Made by a program: the position numbers and the translations under genes. A stretch of 64,000 nt of DNA from Viola odorata (taxonomy: Eukaryota > Streptophyta > Magnoliopsida > Malpighiales > Violaceae). Below the pieces are notes generated by a model, which saw only the letters and a list, made by a program, of their open reading frames with translations, made no database searches and was not told the origin of the DNA. Positions 55,738 through 64,000 of the stretch are shown here, in pieces (the stretch's first letter is position 1; every line of letters starts with the position of its first letter). The DNA is taken from assembly GCA_963691705.1 (NCBI GenBank), contig OY829542.1, positions 3,950,188 to 4,014,187 of the forward strand, read 5' to 3'.

Positions 55738-58700
55738 CTAGGTCCCGAGTGCAGGGTCTCCAACCCTCATCTCTTCGTGGGTCGAGGGCTTGAATCCTTC
55801 ATAGAAAGGTTTCAGCCTATGACCATTGACCTTGAATGGCGCATCATTGTGCATATTCTGAATTTCAATCGCTCCATGGTTGAAAACGGCGGTGATCTTG
55901 TATGGTCCCGTCCATTTGGACTTTAATTTTCCTGAAAAAATTCACAAACGGGAGTTATACAATAAGACTTTCTGCCCCACAGTAAAGGTCTTGATGATGA
56001 GATGCTTGTCGTGTTGGGCTTTGGTTTTGTCTTTATAAATCATGGAATTTTCGTAAGCATCCCCCCGAAGCTCTTCAAGCTCTTGAATCTGTAGGGAGCG
56101 GTCCTTGCCTGCCAAGTTAAGGTCCAAATTAACTTTCTTAATGGCCCAGAATGCCTTGTGTTCGATTTCAACCGGGAGGTGACATGGCTTGCCATAGACT
56201 AACCGATATGGTGTCATACCAATCGGGGTCTTGAATGCTGTTCGGTAGGCCCATAATGCATCTCCTAACTTTAGACTCCAATCCTTTCGGGACTGATTGA
56301 CGGTCTTCTCCAAGATGGCTTTGATTTCTCGATTCGAAACCTCCGCTTGGCCATTAGTTTGGGGGTGATAAGCTGTGGATACTCGATGGGTCACTCCATA
56401 TTTGTTAAGTAAAGAGGAGACCATTCGGTTGCAGAAGTGTGTCCCTCGATCGCTGATGAGAGCCCTCGGGGTCCCGAATCGGTTGAAGATATTAGTTCTG
56501 AGGAAGTTTGCTACCACTTTTGAATCATCTGTCTTGGTGGCCACGGCTTCAATCCACTTAGAAACATAATCTACTGCAAGCAAGATATATGTGTTCCCGA
56601 ATGAATTTGGGAAGGGACCCATGAAGTCGATGCCCCAAATATCAAAAATTTCGCAAGCTAGGATGCTGTTCAAGGGCATTTGATTCCTGGCCCCTATGTT
56701 TCCCATTTCTTGACATCTAGGGCAAGAGGCACAAAATAGATAGCTGTCCTTGAAGATTGATGGCCAATATAAACCGGCATTTAAGACCTTGAGTGCAGTT
56801 TTCTTGGCACCAAAATGCCCTCCTTCCGTGGTAGAATGGCAGAACTTGAGGATTGATGGGACTTCATCCATCGAAACACAGCGTCTAAGGATCTGATCGG
56901 AGCAATATTTCCATAAGTAGGGGCTGTCCCAGACATAGAACCTTGCTTGTCTCCGGATTCTGTTTTGCTGAGCACTCGAGGCCTCGAATGGAAAGACACC
57001 GGTGGCACAAAAATTAGCAATGTCTGTGAACCATGGAAAACTTGCTGCTTCAGCTAGGCATAGATATTCATCTGGAAAGTTGTCTCGGATGGCCACTCGG
57101 GAGTCATCTTCTTGGTTCGGGAGTCTGCTTAAGTGGTCCGCAACAGAATTTTCCGTTCCCTTCTTATCTTTGATGACTAGATTGAATTCTTGGAGCAAGA
57201 GGATCCATCGGATAAGTCGAGGCTTGGCGTCTGCCTTCTTGAGTAGGCATCGAAGAGCTGAGTGGTCGGAATAAACTATCACTTGGGTACCCAAAAGGTA
57301 CTGCCGAAACTTGTCAAGGGCATAGACAATGGCCAAAAGCTCTTTCTCCGTCGTGGTGTAGTTTTGTTGTGCGGGATCCAGCAACTTGGATGCATAATAA
57401 ATAACGTAGGTCTCCTTATCTTTCTTTTGCCCTAGAACAGCTCCTAATGCTTGGTTGCTAGCATCACACATGATTTCGAAAGGGAGTGTCCAGTCGGGGG
57501 CTCGAATGATAGGAGCAGAAATAAGCTTGGCCTTCAAGGTCTCGAATGCTGTTTTGCACTCTTCGTCAAATATAAATTCCACATCCTTGTGCAGTAGCCG
57601 ACACATAGGTTGGGATATCTTGGAGAAATCCTTGATAAACCTCCTATAAAAACCTGCATGGCCAAGAAAAGAGCGCACATCTCGAATATTCGAGGGGTAA
57701 GGCAAGGTCTCGATAACTTGAATTTTAGCTTTGTCAACTTCAATGCCTTTACTGGACACAATGTGGCCTAAGATAAGACCTTGATCAACCATAAAATGAC
57801 ATTTTTCAAAATTAAGCACAAGGTTAGTGTCCACACATCTTTGTAAAAAAAATTTCAAATTCGAGAGGCATTCGGAAAAGGAGTTACCATAGATGGTGAA
57901 GTCATCCATGAATACCTCGATGCATTCCTCTACAAATTCTGAAAAGATGCTGACCATACATCTCTGAAATGTGGCAGGAGCATTGCACAATCCAAAAGGC
58001 ATGCGTCTATAGGCAAAGGTCCCGAATGGGCATGTGAAAGTAGTCTTTTCCTGGTCTTCAAGGGCTACTGGAATTTGGTGGAAGCCCGAATACCCATCCA
58101 AACAACAATAATGCGTCTTGCCCGCGAGACGCTCTAACATTTGATCTATGAAGGGCAGTGGGAAATGGTCTTTCCGGGTGGCCTCGTTCAAGCGCCTATA
58201 ATCAATGCATACACGCCAACCATTCTGGATTCGGGAGGGGATTGGCAGACCTTCGGGACCTGGAATGATTGTGATGCCTGTCTTCTTCGGGACCACTTGA
58301 ACGGGACTGACCCACTTGGAATCAGAAATAGGGTAGATTACTCCTGCATCGAGCAATTTCAGGATCTCTTTCTTGACTACTTCCATCATGGGAGGGTTCA
58401 AACGCCTTTGAGGCTGCCGGATAGTCTTGCTATCCTCTTCTAGATGGATTCGATGGGTGCACAGAGATGGGGACAGACCCTTGATGTCTGCAATAGTCCA
58501 TCCAATGGCTCCTTTAAAATTCTTTAGAAGCTCCACTAATTCAAGCTCTTGAACCGCCTCCAATTTGTTGGAAATGATGACCGGGAGGGATTCCTTCTCC
58601 CCAAGATAGGCATATTTTAAATGTGAGGGTAGCTCTTTAAGTTCAAGGTCTGGAGCTTTTATCAGAGAAGGGGTGAGTCGCACATAATCTTCACATTCGG

Positions 58701-61284
58701 GGGCTTCATTCGGGAGCTCGAATGATAGAAAAGGATTTTCTTCCAAGGCTGCTACTACTGAACTTAATTCAGTGGGGATGTCAAGGGATGATGCCATCTC
58801 TTTCAAGGCTTCAGTGGTCAGACTTCGGTTAAGAGCCAGCTTCAAGGGCTCGACAGAATTTAGCTCATCAATTTGCTCAATAAAAGGATCGACGACATCA
58901 ACAAAATTCACACTTGAAAAGTCGGATGGGTACTTCATTGAGTCCAGCATGTTGAAGCGGATAATTTCTCCATCAAACTCAAGGGATATGGAAGCTTCAT
59001 AGACATCAATCTTGGCGCGAGCAGTGGCCAAGAATGGGCGTCCCAAGAGTAGATCCGAAGATTTAGTGGTTGCTGGATTTTCCATCGAAAGTATATAGAA
59101 GTCTGCTGGAAATAGGAATTCTCCTATTTGGACCAGAACGTCAGTGACTATTCCTTTGGGATGGACAACAGAGCGGTCAGCAAGTTGAATAACCAAGTTG
59201 GTCTCCTTCAAGGGCCCGAGTCCAAGACTGTTATAAATAGTCAAGGGCATAACATTGATTCCAGCCCCCAAATCACACATTGCCTTTCCAATATCGATGG
59301 TTCCAATCTTACAAGGGACAGTAAACATGCCTTGATCCTTACACTTGGTCGGGAGCTTGCGCTGGATATGGGCAGTCAAGTTAGCCCCCACACTTATCCT
59401 ATTCACTTCGGTGAATTTGTTTTTGTTGGTGCAAAGTTGCTTGAGGAACTTGGCATATCGAGGCATGTTTTTGATGGCCTTGAGTAGAGGAATATTGATA
59501 ATGACCTTGCTGAAGGTTTCAAAGATGTCCCGATCTTCTTCTTCTTTCTTCTTTTTGAGCAAACGTTGAGGAAACGGGGGCTCGAGTACCTTAGTAATGA
59601 ACTCTCGAGAGAACTCTTCTTCCACGGGCTGCTTCTGCTTTTTCTTACATCGATCCTTCGTGCTGGTGAAGAAGTGGTCAAGAACAAGGTCATTGAATCG
59701 AGACTTCTTTGGTTGTTCAGTGGGCTGAACTAGAGGTGGTTGTGCACTGCTGCTACACTCGGGACCTTGAACAACATTATCATATTCGGGACCTTGAAAG
59801 GTCTGTGTGGAGTCGGGGTCTGGATTAACTCGAGAGGGTAACTCAAGACCACTTCTAAGGTTCATAGCACATGCTTCATGCTTCGGGTTGGGTTCCGTCT
59901 GCCCTGGAAATCTTCCACCATTTTTTATCTCCTTCATTTCAGTCATGAGGGTCCGAAGCATTTTGTTCATTTCTGCTATCTGTTTCATTTCGGGAGAGGG
60001 TTCCTCCTTCGGGGGTATGATGAAATTCTGGTCTTGAGGCGGTTGCCTCTGATATTGATAATTCTGAAAATTCGGCCTAGGCTTGAAGTTTTGCATGTTG
60101 AAAGGGGAAGGGTGGTTTCCATAAGGATTCTGTCCGTATTGATGGCTAGGTCCGGCCTGCTGGTTGTTATTCCATCCATAGTTGGGTTGTTTCCAGCCTT
60201 GATTTTGGTTCTGACCATACGGGGCCTGGAATCCTCCAGCGGCATTCACGGGCATTTCTTCAGGAATAAATGGGCAAGCATCGGTAGGGTGGTCTGAAAG
60301 CTGACAGATTTGGCAGGCCTTGAGCTGGACTGGATGTCCCGAAGCCATGTTCTGCAGCATACCAGTGATGGTTGCTAGTTGGTTCTCCATAGCAGCTGTT
60401 CGGGCGTCTTGAACGCTGTCAGAGTTGTTGAGCTGGAGGTTGTTCTTAGCCATGAGCTCGATGGTGTCCTTGGCGGCAGCTGGTGTTAGTCTAGTAATGG
60501 ATCCACCGGCAGCAGCGTTTAGCAAGGCCTTGTCTCGGCCCTTGAGTCCTTCACAGAAATATTGCATGAGGGCATGCTCGGACAGATTATGCGAGGGGCA
60601 TAAGGTTTGCATCTTCTTGAAGCGTTCATAGTATTGCTCTAGATTCTCCGTGTCTTTTTGAAAGATAGACACTAGCTGCTTTCGGGTTACCATGGCAATA
60701 GAAACCGGATAGTACTTGTCCGTAAAGGCTTTGGACATTTCAGCCCATGAGCTAATGGATTGTGGTTGCAAGTCATAGAACCAGTCGAGAGCATCGTCCT
60801 TGAGGGACCACATAAAGGCACGGAGTTTGGCATGCTCGACAGTGACGTTGTGGGGCTTCATGGCATCACAAATGGAATGTAATTGCTGGAGATGACGGTG
60901 GGGATTCTCCTTGGCCAGCCCTCGAAAAAGGGGCAGGTGATGCATGGTGGCAGATTTGAGTTCCCAGTCATTCGGGACCACTGGCCAGACAATACAACTG
61001 GTCGGGGCCTCGGGGGCAGCATTGAACTCATCGATGGTTTGGATTATTGGTGGGACTGGTGGAACAACATCTCTTCCAGGACCGTTATGATCCATGTTGG
61101 GTACTTCTGGAGGAACAGGTGGTGGGTCTTCGGGGTCTCGAGTGTCTTCAAGGGTAAAAAGACGTTCGAGGTCCCAAATACAAGGATTTGAATTTGATCT
61201 TTGGGCTTGTTGTCGAAGTCCTCTTTCTGTTCTAGTGAGCTCAAGATCAAGGGGCAGTAGCACTGGTGCCGATCTCCTGGTCAT
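55738..61284 (-). CDS. Element E Gag-Pol polyprotein (1780 residues, C-terminus cut by a TGA)
   Basis: Single frame from the ATG at 61284 to TGA at 55942-55944. In order: Gag core (about residues 95-290); CCHC zinc knuckle [14 protein letters not shown] (about 322-338); Gln/Asn-rich spacer; aspartic protease with DLGAGINV (about 670); reverse transcriptase with YRRLN (about 1030) and FMDD (about 1125); RNase H from CDASNQALG (about 1275); integrase zinc domain (about 1480-1525); and integrase core with D, D and E near 1553, 1610 and 1646, with 35 residues between the last two. These make, cut, copy and integrate the element in virus-like particles. The frame stays open for 67 more codons after the TGA, to 55738, so the integrase tail is lost by one stop; all catalytic motifs are intact. 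Confidence 0.93.
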
Positions 61285-61317
61285 ACAAACAAGAAAAATA
61301 AATCAGTCTAGAAACAA

Positions 61318-61335
61318 TCCCCGGCAACGGCGCCA
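61318..61335 (-). other. Element E primer binding site (tRNA-Asp)
   Basis: Minus strand TGGCGCCGTTGCCGGGGA, a full match to the tRNA-Asp complement, three bases from the 5' LTR. Confidence 0.92.
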
Positions 61336-61338
61336 ATT

Positions 61339-63321
61339 TGATCGTCAGTCAAATGATAATTTATAGTGCCTGAAAATATGTGTGCACAATGGATAATGTG
61401 TACAGTGGTAGTCAGGGTCGAACACGGGGATTGTGAGAGACTGATTCAAGGTCTTGAGTGAAGTCACAGAACAAAGGCATGAAAAGTAACAATCTGGGGG
61501 TTTTATGCTTGACTGAAACTAATCAGTCAAGAGAGATTCGGGAGCTAACAATTTTATCTAAGTAAGCAATGCTCGGGGTCCCGAATGTCACTTTCGGGGT
61601 CCCGAATGGTAAAATAAAGCAAAACAGTAAATAATTCAAGAGTAATAGAACAGAAGGTGGTAATTGATTAATAGCCAAATTAGTAAATCAGTAAAGGAGA
61701 CAAGATAATAAAACAGAGGAATAATAAACACAAATAATCAATCAGAGAAGATTCTTAGCAATAGGTGTTCTTGGGTTGCATTCGGGGGTCCCGATTATCA
61801 TCAGCACAAAATTATTCTATTCGAGACGTCATAGAAGTGACATAGAGACCAGATTTCTCGGATATCTCCTACTTTTCTCTTAAGAGAAACTACCCCCCGT
61901 TCTCACATATGAGGTAGTCTTGACAGTTCGCCATCCCTCCAGGCACGAATGCGGGAGGGCAATACTCAACCTGCCCATGAAGATAAGAAAAGACACAACT
62001 GATCCTAAGGGTCCCTCAGTTTGTCAGGCTCGTGACCCCGAATCAATCAACTACTCACCCTATCAATTCAAGACCACTCCTAAGCAGTCGAGACTAAATA
62101 GACGCCTACTCTATCATGCAATTTTCCTCTCGTATTCATCACACAAATGGCAGCATTCACACAAGGTATAAATCGGGTGATCAAGCCTTTAAACACTCCA
62201 TGTGAAGTTTTAATAAAAACGATAAGCAATTGAATATAACATCAAGAATATATTAAACACACTTAGGCTTCAAATCTGACCTTGCAACCCTTGAATCACC
62301 CTTGCTAAGAATTAAAGGTTTAGCTACTCATGCTTGGATAAAAATAAATAATAATCAAAGAAAGCATAATAATTAAATTAAAAGATTAAAGGAGGAACAC
62401 TTGTTTACAAACACCAAATCTGGTTTTAGGCCCAGCAGCCAAGAGTGAAGGAGCTAACAAGAACTAGAAAGAGAAACTAGAGAGAGAAATCAGAAACTAT
62501 CTAAAAGTCCTATGTAAAAATCAATGGTAAAAATTACACACTTCAAATTATGCTCTTCCTTGCTTCTATAGTCTCCAATCCGACCAGCCTCCTCATCTTT
62601 CCACTCAAGAGAGATTCTCCAGCTAAAGAGAGTTGTCTTCCACTTCTAGGGGACAAGAAAAGCACTAAGGATTAAAATAATCCTTTACTTGATTAATACT
62701 TTAAGTAGCCCATGATATTCTTGAACCAAAGAAGGTGGGAAACATGAAGTTGAGGGAGAGGGGAATATTAGGAGCTGGTCAGGCACGCCTAGGGACCAGA
62801 AGAATATTGAGAATTAAATAATCCTTGGCGCGCGGATTCATGGCAGACTGCCCAGAAATATCTTCGGGGGTCCCGAATCCGATTCGGGACCCAGGCCGTT
62901 TTGTGGACAAGTGACTAGTCCTTCGTGCTACTTCTTCCCGTTGGTCTGGTTGGAAGGTTGTAGCCGTTTCGGATTGTTAGTCGGCCTTGGGCCGTTTTGC
63001 TGAAATCGGACAGAGCCGTTTTAATCAAATCGGACAGAGCCGTTTTAATCAAATCGGACAGAGCCGTTTTAATCAAATCGGACAGAGCCGTTTGTACCAA
63101 ATCGGCCTCGGGACCTCGAAGGTTACTTTGGACTCGGGACCTCGACTGCAGTCTTGAAGCACGAAATTGCACAAAAATGCACCAAAAATGAATCTTTTTG
63201 CATAAACTCCCTTTTCAAGCCTAAATCTGCAATAGTAATGAAAACAAGGGTAAATTAGCAGAGTCATGCTCTTAATCAAAGGAATAATGGAGGGAAAATC
63301 ATGCAAAAATACACGCTATCA
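61339..63321 (-). repeat. Element E 5' LTR
   Basis: 1983 bases, TG...CA, partner of 51516-53494. It differs by an extra CCGAT-type five-base insertion near 62878 and single-base changes. Confidence 0.95.
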
Positions 63322-63326
63322 GCTGT
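63322..63326. repeat. Target site duplication of element E (right)
   Basis: GCTGT, identical to 51511-51515. Confidence 0.93.
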
Positions 63327-64000
63327 CAATTTTTGGACTCCTATCATATATCATATTTGTTAAATTCTAATGATAACTATTAAGTTCCTACCATCTTTAT
63401 ACTAAAAATCGTATAAATATACAATTATTCCATTGGAGATAATTTAATATATAAACTATATTCAATATCATTAAAATATCTCAACATTTCTAGAAAACTT
63501 TAAAACAAAAATTACGAACCAATGGAAAAAATATCAAATATAGCCAAGTTTGAGTTAAAATAGTTTATATATTTTTTGGTTTATACCACATTAAAATAAT
63601 TTGATTCAAGTGCTTGTACTGTGTGTTATAATTATATATGAGTGACGGTGATGAAGTTTCTATCGAAAAGATAAATGGCAATATTTTTTTGTCAAAATAT
63701 ATAATTGAGTGGTATTTTTTTTTAACGCTGAAATTTAACGATTTTTTTGTTTCTTAAATGGTGATAGCCTTTTCTTAAGGTAAGTAATATATATTTTTCT
63801 TTTTTATAAATGTGGAAGAAAAGAAAGTAATTAAATCTCAGTCATTTATTTGCAATGAATAAATGAGATTGATCTAATATGATAAATCATGTTTTAATTA
63901 ACATTAGAGTCGCCGGATCCTATGCAAGCATATCTAAGCATATCTAAGCATATATAGATATGCTAATTCTGCATTATAGTAATAAAATCCTCAATTTTCT
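63327..64000. other. AT-rich intergenic DNA
   Basis: Begins with a 23-base near copy (63329-63351) of 51051-51074. CTAAGCATAT-like repeats near 63931-63960. No gene seen. Confidence 0.5.

Larger units (their letters stand above)
51516..63321 (-). mobile_element. Element E: complete young Athila-type retrotransposon, 11.8 kb
   Basis: LTRs 61339-63321 (5') and 51516-53494 (3') differ by about nine substitutions and two small indels by eye, about 99.5% identity. GCTGT flanks both ends. Interior on the minus strand: PBS (61318-61335), one long Gag-Pol frame from 61284, and a 2.2-kb 3' noncoding region with hairpin/PPT-like modules. No third ORF is found. A premature stop truncates the integrase C-terminus. 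If a common plant rate of about 1.3e-8 per site per year applies, insertion was roughly 0.2 million years ago. Confidence 0.95.

Noticed and set aside
51516..63321. Element E as an integrated exogenous virus
   Set aside because: LTRs, tRNA-Asp PBS, 5-bp duplication and Gag-Pol order are those of Athila-type Ty3/gypsy retrotransposons; no movement or coat protein genes.
1..64000. tRNA, rRNA or snRNA genes
   Set aside because: Only tRNA-Asp-complementary primer sites in the retroelements were seen; no cloverleaf or rRNA-like sequence noticed by eye.

Overview
This is nuclear DNA of a flowering plant, almost certainly a eudicot. The evidence is a tandem cluster of CYP749A-type (CYP72 clan) cytochrome P450 genes with GT-AG introns, a broken wall-associated-kinase-like gene, two small secreted cysteine-rich peptide genes, Stowaway and Harbinger-type MITEs, and several Ty3/gypsy retrotransposons of the Athila type whose primer binding sites match the 3' end of plant tRNA-Asp. 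I cannot name the species.

Layout. (1) 1-18083: an old, decayed Athila-type element (here called B, + strand) with gag, protease, RT, RNase H, integrase and a large third ORF. A younger element (A, 911-8058, + strand, target duplication AAGAG) sits inside its gag. A keeps gag and protease but has lost RT, RNase H, integrase and ORF3. (2) 18084-40150: four P450 genes, called P450-1 to P450-4. P450-1 (19581-21638) and P450-4 (37411-39468) lie in two near-identical blocks 17,830 bases apart. Between them lie a scrambled transposon patch (22400-28021), a truncated Ty1/copia element (28022-29699), P450-2, a WAK-like pseudogene and P450-3. Within the patch a solo LTR of family A (24687-26199, target duplication ACAGG) interrupts a gag of family E. 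(3) 40651-50000: an unrecognised ORF, a small Gly/Ser-rich protein exon, and two paralogous cysteine-rich peptide genes on the minus strand. The second peptide gene is split in its signal-peptide exon by a 2.7-kb Harbinger-like element carrying the last exon of a beta-carbonic anhydrase gene. (4) 50134-63326: a probable solo copia LTR, a truncated B-like LTR, and a complete young minus-strand Athila-type element (E, 51516-63321, target duplication GCTGT) with one 1780-residue Gag-Pol frame.

How the parts relate. The P450 cluster is the main host locus. It has grown by duplication, carrying along an old copia RT fragment downstream of the genes, and has been broken up by retrotransposons and microhomology rearrangements. 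The most unusual signal is in the 3' noncoding parts of A, B and E. Each holds three copies of a polypurine-tract-like motif AAGTGTGG(G/T)GA. Copies 2 and 3 always sit 4-5 bases after a 7-8 bp hairpin with a purine tetraloop, and the stems show compensatory base changes. In B, copies 1 and 2 bracket ORF3. Each lineage also carries its own short dispersed palindrome, in LTRs, untranslated DNA and in frame in coding spacers: GTCTTGGCCAAGAC in A and B, TTCGGGACCTCGAA in E.
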